DNA of 33,068 nt from Bordetella parapertussis (GCA_945883285.1 CAMCXH010000015.1:1-33068), one strand, 5' to 3'; shown: positions 7,312 through 16,810, numbered from the stretch's first letter. Notes: generated by a model not told the origin, from the sequence alone. Made by a program: numbers and translations.

Positions 7312-7797
7312 TCAAGCTTTGCGCTTGCGGCTGTATGCCAGTCGTACCAAACCCAAGCCCAACAAGGCCAGTGAACTGGGTTCAGGCACTTGTCCAACTT
7401 TGTCCACACGGAATACATAGTTTGTAAACTGCCCACCACTCGCGTTGTCACGGGTGTAAGCCGAAATTGCAGTGTTTGAACCACCAGGCGTGTTGTAACC
7501 GGGTGCGCCAAGATCAAGTTTGTAATCTTCTTGGAACATCGTTCCACCACCAATTCCCCAAATCGTGTACCAACCCATGTTGTTTATATTCGCCACGTTA
7601 GTGCCCAAAGTAGAAATATCGTAATCGCCAGAAGTGCCACCGAAAAGCAATGCTGCGGCTTCAGTAGCTGAATACACCGTCGGATTTGTCGTCCATTCCG
7701 GCCCAGCGTCAACTCGGAAACTACCCACATAAACAGGAGATGCGCTCGCAGCCATGGAAGCCGCAAGAAAACTTAAAGCTAGCACGGTCTTTTTCAT
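7312..7797 (-). CDS. PEP-CTERM sorting-domain protein
   Basis: 161-aa exported protein. The ATG at 7797 (MKKTVLALSFLAASMAASAS) has AAGGTGG about 6 bases upstream and starts a textbook signal peptide cleaved after ASA. The C-terminus has the exosortase recognition pattern: VPEPSSLALLGLGL, then a short hydrophobic segment and the basic tail YSRKRKA. PEP-CTERM proteins are cut by exosortase (EpsH/XrtA-like) and are usually linked to exopolysaccharide and floc or biofilm matrix; no exosortase is in this window. The mature middle is Gly-, Asn- and Thr-rich, with aromatic residues and no known domain. It is flanked by 14-bp direct repeats and followed by its own terminator, and appears AT-richer than its neighbours, so recent acquisition is plausible. 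It lacks the palindrome found upstream of the other PEP-CTERM gene. Confidence 0.85.
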   Translation of the reverse strand: MKKTVLALSFLAASMAASASPVYVGSFRVDAGPEWTTNPTVYSATEAAALLFGGTSGDYDISTLGTNVANINNMGWYTIWGIGGGTMFQEDYKLDLGAPGYNTPGGSNTAISAYTRDNASGGQFTNYVFRVDKVGQVPEPSSLALLGLGLVRLAYSRKRKA

Positions 7798-7932
7798 CAA
7801 ACCACCTTGTAAAAAATACATTCTCGTTAAACATGATCCAATAAACAATCGCTGCTGCCCGCTTCATTTTCTTGCTCCCTTTAGACATTTGATTGTTGTT
7901 ACAAGTCGGCCTATCGCACCTGACAGCGTTTT

Positions 7933-7946
7933 ATTGAACCTGGGTG
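7933..7946 (+). repeat. 14-bp direct repeat, right copy
   Basis: Exact second copy of ATTGAACCTGGGTG, 981 bp from the first. It lies about 135 bp upstream of the PEP-CTERM start (minus strand) and marks the right edge of the AT-richer island. Confidence 0.6.
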
Positions 7947-8698
7947 AATTCTGCTCGGCCGATTAAGACCTTGTCCTCTGCAAAATTGGGGATGACCTCT
8001 CCGGCATATCAGTCTTGTCGAAAGGTTATGAAGTCGGTCTCTGCCCCAAAAGCGATAAACCAGTCGGTCGAAGCTGGTTCTGATGCAGAGAATTGGCCAC
8101 TTGCTTAAGCAATGGCGGCTCTTGGCCAGCGCACCAACGGTTCGAAGGCTGATGCGGGGTGTCATTGGTTTTGCCGAGAAATATTGGGGCCTAAAGAAGT
8201 GCCGTAGGCGCGATGGTCGCCACCTGCAAACGACCGCTTTCGCTCAGCGGCTGTTTCTCGGCTGGATCGGCGAAAGACCGCTTCCTGACTGGACCAGCCG
8301 CTCAACTTGAAAGGTGCCTACGTCTGCAATGGGTCGGTTCCGGGTCTTCGAGCCGCGCGCTTGAAGAGTCGTTTTTCCGCATAGCGCTGACGTTTGCCCA
8401 CCCGCAGCAAATCCCGCTGATCATCCGAAAATTGCGACTTGTACACTCGCGGTTGATGTTAAGGAGGGATGGCCCTCGAGGCGAAGCTCGCGACCCGTAC
8501 CTGGACGACCACCGCTATTCGTGAGGAGCGGGAACGGATTGCAAGGGCTCGGCCGCTAAAGCTTGCCGCCTGATGTTTAATCCCTTGCGCGCTGGCAGCC
8601 GATAGCGCGTTTCACCGCAGCAAGTCACGTGCCGATCGGTCGGCAGCCTGCAGTTCTCTGGTCAGCCAACGGCAAACATGAATTGGGAGTAGCACGGG
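7947..8698. other. Long intergenic region without a recognisable gene
   Basis: About 750 bp. Frames are short and unlike any family I know. A 34-codon plus-strand frame at 8469-8573 is preceded by AAGGAGGG, but with no spacer, so it is probably not translated. Around 8230-8290 the motif GACCGCTT is repeated twice in a GC-rich context, resembling degenerate intergenic repeats. No tRNA or terminator was identified. It holds the promoter of the following GST gene, which I cannot locate precisely. Confidence 0.4.
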
Positions 8699-9736
8699 AT
8701 GAGTTCGGACAGCGACTTGAGACTGGTTGGGGTTGGATCCTCGCCTTACACGCGCAAACTTCGCGGGGCGCTGCGCTTTCGCCGCCTGCCTTTCCGCTTT
8801 GTGATCATGGGAAGCAAGGAAGCGAGCGCGCTGCCCGAACGTCCGCTCCCGCTCGTGCCTTACCTTGTGCTGCCCGCAGCCGATGGCGGGTCGCTCACGA
8901 CGATCTCCGACACCACCCCGATCCTGAATCGCCTGGAAGAGACCTATGCCGAGCGACGGCTCCGGCCGTCCGATCCCGCGCTGAACCTGATCGACCTGCT
9001 GCTCGAGGATTATGGCGACGAGTGGCTGAGCAAATGCATGTTCCACTATCGCTGGTCGTATGCGGCGGACATCAAGAAGGCGAGCGCCTATCTGCCTTAC
9101 CGCAGGGCCATACAGATCACGCGCGCGGAGGGCGCGCAGGGGGAGCGGGACTTCGCCAGTCGGCAGATTTCGCGCATCGGCGTCGTCGGCTCCAATCCGG
9201 TGACTGCGCCGATCATCGAGGGCAGCTGGCGTCGCTTTCTGGAGATCTTCGAGGCGCACATCCAGAACCAGCCATACCTGCTGGGCCAGCGGCCCGGCGC
9301 AGGCGATTTCGCAGCCTTCGGTCAGATGACGATGCTCGTGATCACCGATCCCACCCCGTCCCAGGTCGCCATGGAGGTCTCGCCGCGGGCCTATGCGTGG
9401 ACTGAGAGGCTGGAGGATGTGAGCGGACTGGACGTGAGCGAGGCCGACTGGATCGACCTGTCCGATCCGCCCGCTACCTTGCGCGACCTGCTTGGCGAAG
9501 TCGGCCGGGTCTATGTGCCCTACATGATCGGCAATGCGAAGGCGGTCGCGCGGGGCGCAAAGCAGGTGGAGTGCGAGGTGGACGGCCAGCCCTGGGTGCA
9601 GGAGTCATTTGTTTACCAGGCCAAATGCCTCGGTTGGCTGCGCAAGGCGTACTCCGAGCTGGACGAGACAGCGCGCGGACGCGTTGACCGTCTTCTCCTG
9701 GGCACGGGCTGCGAGCCCTTGTTCGCGCCGTTCTGA
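8699..9736 (+). CDS. Glutathione S-transferase family protein, long form
   Basis: 345-aa protein with a thioredoxin-like N-terminal domain (about residues 7-85: LVGVGSSPYTRKLRGAL, where the S-S-P-Y-x-R-K motif sits at the usual active-site turn, and TTISDTTPIL as the glutathione-binding SxS/T loop). The helical C-terminal domain carries PYLLGQRPGAGDFAAFGQM (about 195-215), the N-capping/hydrophobic staple motif of GSTs. A C-terminal extension of about 90 residues (from about 255) makes it longer than the usual 200-230 aa. Cytoplasmic conjugation or reduction of small electrophiles is expected; the substrate is unknown. It stands alone, with large non-coding regions on both sides. Confidence 0.8.
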   Translation: MSSDSDLRLVGVGSSPYTRKLRGALRFRRLPFRFVIMGSKEASALPERPLPLVPYLVLPAADGGSLTTISDTTPILNRLEETYAERRLRPSDPALNLIDLLLEDYGDEWLSKCMFHYRWSYAADIKKASAYLPYRRAIQITRAEGAQGERDFASRQISRIGVVGSNPVTAPIIEGSWRRFLEIFEAHIQNQPYLLGQRPGAGDFAAFGQMTMLVITDPTPSQVAMEVSPRAYAWTERLEDVSGLDVSEADWIDLSDPPATLRDLLGEVGRVYVPYMIGNAKAVARGAKQVECEVDGQPWVQESFVYQAKCLGWLRKAYSELDETARGRVDRLLLGTGCEPLFAPF

Positions 9737-10066
9737 AGCTGAATCGGTAAGGGGAGCGGATTCGGTTCGCAACCACCCGGTCGATCGGGAAGGACGCACG
9801 CCAGGAAAAGTCGGAAACGGGCGTCGGCAACGCCGAGCCTTAGCTCTGCTGATTGGCCGCATCAGACCTCTTACCCTTCGCTGACGTCAAGACGCGTAGC
9901 TCAGCCCGCTTCGAGCCTTCTGCTCGCATCGATCGCCTCGAAAGCGTCTAGGCCATTGGGGCCAGGGACGAATCCCAAACCAAGCCCGCTCATTCCGGCT
10001 AACCAAGACATTGTTCAAGTTCGAGTGACTAGGAGCCCATGACAGGCTTCGAGGCGCGGCAACGAC
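9737..10066. other. Intergenic region between convergent genes, with an imperfect hairpin
   Basis: No gene is recognised. A nested inverted repeat is visible: AGACGC (9890-9895) pairs with GCGTCT (9944-9949), and GCTTCGAG (about 9908-9915) pairs with CTCGAAAGC (about 9937-9945). It lacks a T-run and lies 150 bp past the GST stop, so I do not call it a terminator. The GTAGCTCAG string near 9896 is tRNA-like by chance. Confidence 0.35.
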
Positions 10067-10747
10067 TCAGGCAGCCAAGCCGCCCAGCAGCGACGCCCGC
10101 TGCGAGAGCTCAATGAAGTTGCCATCGGGATCACGCACGAACGAGATCACCGCCACCTCCCCCATGCGGCGCGGGGCAGCGCCTTCGGTACCGCCACGCT
10201 CAAGCACGCCGGCATGCTCGACCAGACAATCGGTGATCTGCACAGTCATATAGCGCCAGCCGGCACCGCGCCAGCTCTCAGAACATCCCACCTTGCCCTC
10301 TTCGATCACCAGAATGCGCGTATCGCCGCACACATAGACCCCCGGCGCGGGCGACTCAAACTGCATCACCTCACGCCAGAAGTGCTCATGCGCATCACGG
10401 TTGTTCACCCGCAGCTCGATACCCAGGCCCACCACGCCTTCATGGCCGGATGGCACCAGCGACAGGCGATTGCCGTCGGGGTCGGTCATCGGTGCCGGCG
10501 CATCGAGCCCCGGCTTGGCAATGCGTAAACCGACGATGCCCGAGGCCTGGGTCTCGGTCAGCGGGTCGCGCGAGTGGTTTACCTTGAGCACCGATCCGTT
10601 CACATCGAATCGGTGCTGCTGCATGCCGCCGCCAAGCTTGAGCATGTGGTCGAAATGCAGCCCGACCCGGGTTCCCCAGAAGTCGAGCTGCGCTTCGATC
10701 TCGCGGGCAAACAGCCCCACATCGAGATGCTGCTTGGCGAGCTTCAT
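10067..10747 (-). CDS. Two-domain VOC (glyoxalase/bleomycin-resistance/dioxygenase) superfamily protein
   Basis: 226-aa protein. The ATG at 10747 (MKLAKQHLDVGLFARE) lies 10 bases past the stop of the acyl-CoA dehydrogenase, so an operon is likely. Two VOC modules are seen: the N-terminal one ends at DPDGNRLSLVPSG (about residues 88-100) and the C-terminal one ends at VRDPDGNFIELSQR (about 203-216). The DPDGN-x-(L/I)-E-L motif gives the terminal Glu ligand of VOC metal sites; in the N-terminal module that Glu is Ser (RLSLV), so only the second module has the usual metal ligand. Lactoylglutathione lyase, methylmalonyl-CoA epimerase-like or dioxygenase activities are all possible. Its place at the end of an acyl-CoA dehydrogenase operon suggests a role in that pathway. 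Confidence 0.75.
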   Translation of the reverse strand: MKLAKQHLDVGLFAREIEAQLDFWGTRVGLHFDHMLKLGGGMQQHRFDVNGSVLKVNHSRDPLTETQASGIVGLRIAKPGLDAPAPMTDPDGNRLSLVPSGHEGVVGLGIELRVNNRDAHEHFWREVMQFESPAPGVYVCGDTRILVIEEGKVGCSESWRGAGWRYMTVQITDCLVEHAGVLERGGTEGAAPRRMGEVAVISFVRDPDGNFIELSQRASLLGGLAA

Positions 10748-10757
10748 CGCAGGCTGC

Positions 10758-11894
10758 TCAGTCGAAGGTCGCGTAGCGCTCGAGGTGATGGTCGGCATCG
10801 CCAAAGCGCTGCGCGATCATCGTCAGGCGACGGAAATTATGCGAGACCTTCAGCTCCTCGGTCATGCCCATGCCGCCGTGCAGTTGCACCGACTCCTGGC
10901 TGACCTGACGGGCCGCATCGGCGATCTTGACCTTGGCCGCCGACACCGCGCGCTTGCGGGCACCGGCGTCACCGCCTTCGTCGACCTTGGCCGCGGCAAA
11001 GATCGCCATCGAGCGGGCCTGCTCGCACACCACATACATGTCGACCATGCGGTGCTGAAGCGCCTGAAACGAGCCGATCGGCGCACCAAACTGCTTGCGG
11101 TTCTTCAGGTATTCGAGGGTCGCGTCATTGGCATTCTTCATGGTGCCGATCGCATCGGCACACAGCAAGGCGGTCGCAAAGTCGACCGCTTCCTCGATCA
11201 GCGGCAGTGCACCGCCCGCGGTGCCGATGATGGCTTCGGCCGGCAGCTTCACACCGGTGAAGGTGACGTCGGCCGCGCGCTGGCCATCGACCGTACGACA
11301 GGCGTTGATCGACACCCCTGCCGCGTCGGCATCGACCAGGAACAGGCTCGTGCCATCGGGCTGACCGGCCACGCCGGCGGTATGGGCCGACACGATCAGC
11401 ACACGCGCAGACGGCGCACCAATCACCACCGACTTCTCGCCATCGAGCACCCAGCCGCCGCCCTGTGCTTTGGCGGTGGTTTTCTGTGCATCGAGTTCGT
11501 AGCGACGCCCGTGCTCGAGATAGGCAAAGGCCAGACGATGACGGCCGTCGACCAGACCCGGCAGCAGTGCTTCGCGCTGGGCAGTCGATCCGCCGCGCGC
11601 CACCAGACGCGCCGCCAGGCCGACATTGTCGAGCAGGGGCTCGACCACCAGCGCTTCGCCGCAGGCTTCCATCGCCGCCATCAGGTCGACTGCACCGCCG
11701 CCAAAGCCGCCATCGGCCTCGGGCAGGGCCAGCGCAGTCAGGCCCATATCGGCAAAGGTTGCCCACACGGTATCGCTCACGCCGCTGGCCGATTTGACGA
11801 TCGCCTTGCGTTTTTCGAAGTCGTATTCGTTGGCCAGATACTTGCGAAGCGATTCGGCCAGTTGGGTCTGCTCTTCTGAAAATTCGAAATCCAT
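10758..11894 (-). CDS. pimD: Acyl-CoA dehydrogenase, PimD-like small subunit
   Basis: 378-aa acyl-CoA dehydrogenase. The start MDFEFSEEQTQLAESLRKYLANEYDFEKRKA resembles the small subunit of pimeloyl-CoA dehydrogenase (PimD) of Rhodopseudomonas-type pathways. Motifs include DMGLTALALPEADGGFGG, the C-terminal QESVQLHGGMGMTEE (about residues 335-350), and an end without the YEG(T/S) Glu segment; this suits the small subunit of a two-gene heteromeric enzyme in which the partner supplies the base. A GAGGA ribosome site sits in the 16-bp gap behind the large-subunit gene. It acts with the adjacent PimC-like products on medium-chain dicarboxylyl- or cyclic acyl-CoAs, passing electrons to ETF. The substrate (pimeloyl-CoA or another) is inferred from family naming only. 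Confidence 0.82.
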   Translation of the reverse strand: MDFEFSEEQTQLAESLRKYLANEYDFEKRKAIVKSASGVSDTVWATFADMGLTALALPEADGGFGGGAVDLMAAMEACGEALVVEPLLDNVGLAARLVARGGSTAQREALLPGLVDGRHRLAFAYLEHGRRYELDAQKTTAKAQGGGWVLDGEKSVVIGAPSARVLIVSAHTAGVAGQPDGTSLFLVDADAAGVSINACRTVDGQRAADVTFTGVKLPAEAIIGTAGGALPLIEEAVDFATALLCADAIGTMKNANDATLEYLKNRKQFGAPIGSFQALQHRMVDMYVVCEQARSMAIFAAAKVDEGGDAGARKRAVSAAKVKIADAARQVSQESVQLHGGMGMTEELKVSHNFRRLTMIAQRFGDADHHLERYATFD

Positions 11895-11910
11895 TGTGCT
11901 GTCCTCGCCC

Positions 11911-13092
<1,182 letters not shown>

Positions 13093-13205
13093 TGTTTTCG
13101 CTCCTGCTGTTGACCGATCAGCCTCAATAGGCCGTAGCCGACTAGTGTCCGTCAGGCCGATAGGGCAACGCAAGTGCGCCGCGTCAGGCCCGACCCCTAA
13201 TGGAC

Positions 13206-14387
13206 CTACAGCCCCAAGGTCATCTTGGCGATGATGTTGCGCTGGATCTCGTTGGAGCCGGCATAAATCGTCGTCTTGCGATAGTTGAAATAGCGCGGCG
13301 ACATGCGCGAGCGATAGGCATCAACGCTGCCCTCGTCCACGCCGACGAAGGGCTGGGCATCCGGGCCGATCGCCTGCATCATCAGCTCGGTGATCGACTG
13401 CTGGATCTCGCTGCCCTTGAGCTTGAGCATCGAGACCTCGGCACCCGGAGGCTGGCCGGTGCGACGCATCTTGTCGAGAAAGCGCATCGAGGTGAGCTCC
13501 AGCGCCTGCAGCTCGATCTCGGCGCGGGTCAGGCGATCACGAAAACGCGGATCCTGCATCAGGGGCTTGCCGTTCTTGGTCTCGGTGGCGGCCAGCGCGC
13601 GCAGCGCCTGCATCTCGCGCTTTGAATTGCCGACATTGCCTGAGCCCATGCGCTCATGACCAAGCAGATACTTGGCCACCGTCCAGCCCTTGCCTTCTTC
13701 ATGGACCAGGTTTTCGACCGGCACCTCGACATTCTCGAAGAAGACTTCGTTCACTTCATGGCCGCCGTCCATCAGGATCAGCGGGCGCACGGTGATGCCG
13801 GGCGTCTTCATGTCGATCAGCAAAAAGCTGATGCCTTCCTGGCGGATCTTGGTGTCGAAATTGGTTCGCACCAGGCAGAAGATCCAGTCGCCGTAGTGAC
13901 CGAGCGTGGTCCAGATCTTCTGACCATTGACGACGTACTTGTCGCCCTTGCGATCGGCGCGGGTCTTGAGCGAAGCAAGGTCGGAGCCCGAGCCCGGCTC
14001 GGAGTAGCCCTGCACCCAGAAGTCGTCGCCCATGCGAATGCGCGGCAGGAAGCGGTTTTTCTGCGCATCGGTACCAAAACGCATCAGCACCGATGCGCAC
14101 ATATTCGGACCGAAGTTGGGCAGATTGGGCGCGCCGGCCAGGCCGAACTCTTCGTTGAAGATATAGCGCTGGGTAATGTCCCAACCGGTGCCACCCCATT
14201 CAACCGGCCAGTGCGGCACCGACCAGCCCTTTTCGGCCAGGATCTTGTGCCAGCGAATGATGTCTTCCTTGGCCATCGACCGATAACCGGTGACCTTGCC
14301 GCGGATGTCTGCCGGCAGATTGTCGGCGAGCCAGCCTTTCACTTCGTTGCGAAACGCCTGTTCCTGCGGTGAGTAGGCGAGATCCAT
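13206..14387 (-). CDS. pimC: Acyl-CoA dehydrogenase, PimC-like large subunit, copy 1
   Basis: 393-aa paralog of the next gene, of exactly equal length, starting MDLAYSPQEQAFRNEV after an AGGAG ribosome site. It has the same motif set: WGGTGWDITQRYIFNEEFGL, QGYSEPGSGSDLASLKTRA, the GHERMGSGNVG segment with the likely base Glu, and IYAGSNEIQRNIIAKMTLGL. Differences from copy 2 are concentrated in the N-terminal 50 residues (GKVTGYRSMAKEDIIRWHK against EKVLAYQHLSKEELVRWHK) and near residues 90-100 (PNLPNFGPNM against PGIAPFGPAM). It is the first gene of the operon; the 113-bp gap to copy 2 is the longest inside it. The duplicates may pair with the single small subunit to give two substrate ranges. 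Confidence 0.85.
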   Translation of the reverse strand: MDLAYSPQEQAFRNEVKGWLADNLPADIRGKVTGYRSMAKEDIIRWHKILAEKGWSVPHWPVEWGGTGWDITQRYIFNEEFGLAGAPNLPNFGPNMCASVLMRFGTDAQKNRFLPRIRMGDDFWVQGYSEPGSGSDLASLKTRADRKGDKYVVNGQKIWTTLGHYGDWIFCLVRTNFDTKIRQEGISFLLIDMKTPGITVRPLILMDGGHEVNEVFFENVEVPVENLVHEEGKGWTVAKYLLGHERMGSGNVGNSKREMQALRALAATETKNGKPLMQDPRFRDRLTRAEIELQALELTSMRFLDKMRRTGQPPGAEVSMLKLKGSEIQQSITELMMQAIGPDAQPFVGVDEGSVDAYRSRMSPRYFNYRKTTIYAGSNEIQRNIIAKMTLGL

Positions 14388-14551
14388 CTTGCGTCTCCTG
14401 GTGGATGCGTCAGTGTCGTATGTCAGTGTCGTGCGTGATTCCGGGCCTGGGCCGGAATCGCCCGATGATCCTGTGTACTGTCGCTCATTGACCGGCAGAT
14501 GCGCAAGTCCGGCAGAGATGACGCCCGATCGATTGCGGCGTACAGATCAAT

Positions 14552-14579
14552 GTTATAGCATACAAACATTGGTTGACAA
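14552..14579 (-). promoter_or_regulatory. Predicted sigma-70 promoter of the pimC-pimC-pimD-VOC operon
   Basis: Minus strand: TTGTCA (14579-14574), 16-bp spacer, TATAAC (14557-14552). Each hexamer is one mismatch from consensus. It would start transcription roughly 155 bp before the first ATG (14387). On the plus strand, TTGACA (14573-14578) overlaps the same bases and may serve as the -35 of the toxin-antitoxin genes, but no good -10 follows it. Confidence 0.4.
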
Positions 14580-14621
14580 GGCGTCGCTCAGGGAAGCAAT
14601 CTGGGCAACATGGAGGGCAGC

Positions 14622-14876
14622 ATGACCACCAGAATCTTCTCCAGCCGAGACTTCACCCGAGACGTCGCCGCAGCCAAGGCTGCCGCCCTCTCGGGTCCTG
14701 TCCTGATCACCGACCGCGGCCATCCCGCCTTCGTCATGCTCAACATCGACGAGTACCACCGCTTGCAGGGCAAGGCGCCTTCGCTGTTTGCGCTGATGCG
14801 GCAACTCCCCGAGCTTCCCGACGACGTCGTCGCGATTGAGCGCCTTGAGATCGAATTCCGTGACGTCGATCTGTGA
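14622..14876 (+). CDS. Phd/YefM-type antitoxin
   Basis: 84-aa antitoxin. The ATG at 14622 (MTTRIFSSRDFTRDVAAAK) is chosen because GGAGGG lies 4 bases before it; an upstream in-frame ATG at 14610 would overlap that site. The N-terminal half is the Phd/YefM DNA-binding fold: SRDFTRDVAAAKAAALSGPVLITDRGHPAFVMLNIDEYHRL (about residues 8-48, with the characteristic PVLITDRG-x-P-AFVM strand). The C-terminal part (LPELPDDVVAIERLEIEFRDVDL) is acidic and is likely the toxin-binding tail. It ends 6 bp before the PIN toxin. It should repress its own promoter and bind the toxin. Confidence 0.85.
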   Translation: MTTRIFSSRDFTRDVAAAKAAALSGPVLITDRGHPAFVMLNIDEYHRLQGKAPSLFALMRQLPELPDDVVAIERLEIEFRDVDL

Positions 14877-14882
14877 GTCTGC

Positions 14883-15290
14883 ATGATCATCCTCGACACC
14901 AATGTCATCTCGGAGATGCGCAAAAAACCCCACCTTCAGGATGCCAGGGTCTGCGCTTGGTCGCAGACCCTTCCGGCAAGCGCCTGCTATCTGACGACCT
15001 TGACGATCATGGAGATCGAGCGCGGCACGCTGATGGAAGAGGCAAAACAATCACCCCAGGGGTCGATCCTGCGAAGCTGGTTCAATGCGCTTCGCATCGC
15101 CTATGCCGGCCATGTGCTGCCCTTCAACGAAGGGGCTGCCATCCGCGCAGCTCAACTCGCTGGCGTCAACCGGCCCTCGGTTGACCTCATGATCGCGGCC
15201 ATTGCGCTCGAATTCGGCTATGCAATCGCAACCCGCAATCTGGCGCATTTCAACTTTCCCGGTCTTGTCGTCGTCGACCCCTGGGCTTGA
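14883..15290 (+). CDS. FitB/VapC-type PIN-domain toxin
   Basis: 135-aa PIN RNase: MIILDTNVISEMRKKP at the start, IMEIERG (about residues 42-48), FNEGAAIRAAQLAG (about 81-94), RPSVDLMIAAIALEFG (about 98-113) and TRNLAHFNFPGLVVVDPW at the end, all FitB-like. Three acidic metal ligands are in place (D5, E44, D101). At the fourth position FitB relatives usually have Asp in the RN-x-x-D-F stretch; here it is His122 (RNLAHF). Activity may be altered or retained through a neighbouring residue. It is paired with the Phd-type antitoxin immediately upstream. Mixed Phd/FitB-like pairs are common in proteobacteria. Confidence 0.83.
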   Translation: MIILDTNVISEMRKKPHLQDARVCAWSQTLPASACYLTTLTIMEIERGTLMEEAKQSPQGSILRSWFNALRIAYAGHVLPFNEGAAIRAAQLAGVNRPSVDLMIAAIALEFGYAIATRNLAHFNFPGLVVVDPWA

Positions 15291-15398
15291 GCCAGCGCGC
15301 TCGACACTCGACATCGCACCGCGCAGGCCTCGTCCACCGCACAAGCCTCGTCCATAATCCGACGATCCGCCAGGCACCCGACACCATCAGGAGACACC

Positions 15399-16235
15399 AT
15401 GGACTACAGCCAGTGCAAGACCATGCGAATCGCCATCGCCGACGGCATCGCGCGCGTCACCCTCGATAACGGCGAGATCAATCTCTTTGATGGCCAGATG
15501 TTCAAGGAGATGTCGCAACTTGCCGGCGCGCTGGCCGAAGACGATGCGGTGCGCGTGGTGATCCTGCATTCGGCCAACCCGGATTTTTTCATCGCGCACT
15601 TCGATGTCGGCCAGATCCTGAAATACGCGCCCGATCGCGAGGTCTCGTCCACCGATCTCAAACCCTTTCACATCATGTGCGAAACCTTTCGGACCATGCC
15701 CAAGGCGACGATCGCGGTGATTGAAGGGCGAGTCGGCGGCGGTGGCAGCGAACTGGCCCTGAGCTGCGACATGCGCTTTGCGCTGCGCGGCAAGGCGGTC
15801 TTCAACCAGCCCGAGGTTGCGCTTGGCATCCTGCCCGGGGGCTCGGGCACGGTGCGCCTGCCACGCCTGATCGGACGCTCGCGCGCGCTCGAGGTGATCC
15901 TCGGCTGCGATGATGTCGATGCCGATCTGGCGCAGTCCTGGGGGTGGGTCAACCGGTCGATGTCTGCCGAAGAATTGTGGCCGCATGTCAACCGACTGGC
16001 AGCGCGCATCGCCTCCTTTCCGCGCCATGCGGTGATTGCCGCGAAGGCCTCGGTGCTCAATGCCGACAAGGCGATTCGCGACGACCTGATTGCCGAAGGC
16101 ACCCTCTTTCAGGGCACGCTCGGCGGCGAGGGCACACGGCAGGCGATGGAACGCTTCATGTCCGGCGGCGGCCAGACACCGCTGGGCGAAGGGCGTCTGG
16201 GCGCACTCGCCGGCGAGCTGCATAAACCGGTGTAA
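15399..16235 (+). CDS. Enoyl-CoA hydratase/isomerase family protein
   Basis: 278-aa crotonase-fold enzyme. The ATG at 15399 follows AGGAGA. Both catalytic glutamates of enoyl-CoA hydratases are present: E118 in GRVGGGGSELALSCD (rat Glu144 position) and E139 in FNQPEVALGILPGGSGT (Glu164 position), so a hydratase is more likely than a simple isomerase. The oxyanion-hole segment near residues 62-72 reads DFFIAHFDVG, where many family members have F-x-A-G-x-D, so the first loop is atypical. It would hydrate 2-enoyl-CoA from the nearby dehydrogenases. It lies 108 bp past the PIN toxin and 44 bp before the DUF1993 gene. Confidence 0.85.
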   Translation: MDYSQCKTMRIAIADGIARVTLDNGEINLFDGQMFKEMSQLAGALAEDDAVRVVILHSANPDFFIAHFDVGQILKYAPDREVSSTDLKPFHIMCETFRTMPKATIAVIEGRVGGGGSELALSCDMRFALRGKAVFNQPEVALGILPGGSGTVRLPRLIGRSRALEVILGCDDVDADLAQSWGWVNRSMSAEELWPHVNRLAARIASFPRHAVIAAKASVLNADKAIRDDLIAEGTLFQGTLGGEGTRQAMERFMSGGGQTPLGEGRLGALAGELHKPV

Positions 16236-16279
16236 TTGCACCGACCCACACCACCCACCCGATCAGGAGACCCATCCCC

Positions 16280-16810
16280 ATGGCAACATCCCTTTACGAC
16301 CTGAGCGTCGCAAGCTATCTGCAAATCCTGCCGGCGGTCTCAGGCTTTCTCGACAAGGGTCTGGCGCACTTCACCGCCGCCGGCATCGACCCCAATGAGA
16401 TCGTGCAGGCCCGTCTTGCACCCGATATGCTGCCCTTTAGCTTTCAGATCGAGGCGGTCGTGCATCAGTCGCTTGGCGCAATCGATGGTCTCAAGGTCGG
16501 CGTCTTCGGCCCGCCCGGCGAGCTGCCGGTCCGTGACTACGCCGGGCTCCAGACGCTGGTCAAGGACACCATCACCGCACTGCAGGCCATCAAACCAGCC
16601 GACATCAATGCGCTGGAGGGTCGCGACATGAACTTCGAGATGCGCGGCCGGCAAGTGCCCTTCACCGCCGAGACCTTCGTGCTGTCATTCTCGCTGCCGA
16701 ATTTCTATTTTCATGCGGCAACCGCCTATGACATCCTGCGTCAGAAGGGTGTACCGCTGGGCAAGCGTGATTTCCTGGGCCCGATGCGCACCCGGCCTGC
16801 GGCTGCCTGA
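16280..16810 (+). CDS. DUF1993 family protein
   Basis: 176-aa protein matching the DUF1993 pattern by eye: SLYDLSVASYLQILPAVSGFLDKGLAHF at the start, LAPDMLPFSFQIEAVVHQSLGAIDGL (about residues 44-70), and the C-terminal LPNFYFHAATAYDILRQKGVPLGKRDFLG. The His residues (about 60 and 145) suggest a DinB-like helical bundle that could bind metal, an inference. Members are common in fungi and proteobacteria, and their function is unknown. AGGAG lies 11-12 bases before the ATG. It follows the enoyl-CoA hydratase by 44 bp and is probably co-transcribed. Confidence 0.82.
   Translation: MATSLYDLSVASYLQILPAVSGFLDKGLAHFTAAGIDPNEIVQARLAPDMLPFSFQIEAVVHQSLGAIDGLKVGVFGPPGELPVRDYAGLQTLVKDTITALQAIKPADINALEGRDMNFEMRGRQVPFTAETFVLSFSLPNFYFHAATAYDILRQKGVPLGKRDFLGPMRTRPAAA

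Noticed and set aside
7800-7932. Upstream ORF beginning near 7872 (minus strand) overlapping the PEP-CTERM start
   Set aside because: It has an AAGGGAG-like site and about 48 codons, but it ends inside the PEP-CTERM gene in another frame with Cys-rich random composition. It is probably chance.
9890-9949. Possible tRNA (GTAGCTCAG string) or terminator hairpin
   Set aside because: There is no anticodon arm, T-loop or acceptor stem of tRNA geometry, and no T-run after the hairpin.
10401-11879. 492-codon plus-strand frame opposite the PimD-like gene
   Set aside because: Antisense shadow: its composition is Arg/His/Gln rich and no domain is recognised, while the minus-strand gene shows a complete acyl-CoA dehydrogenase.
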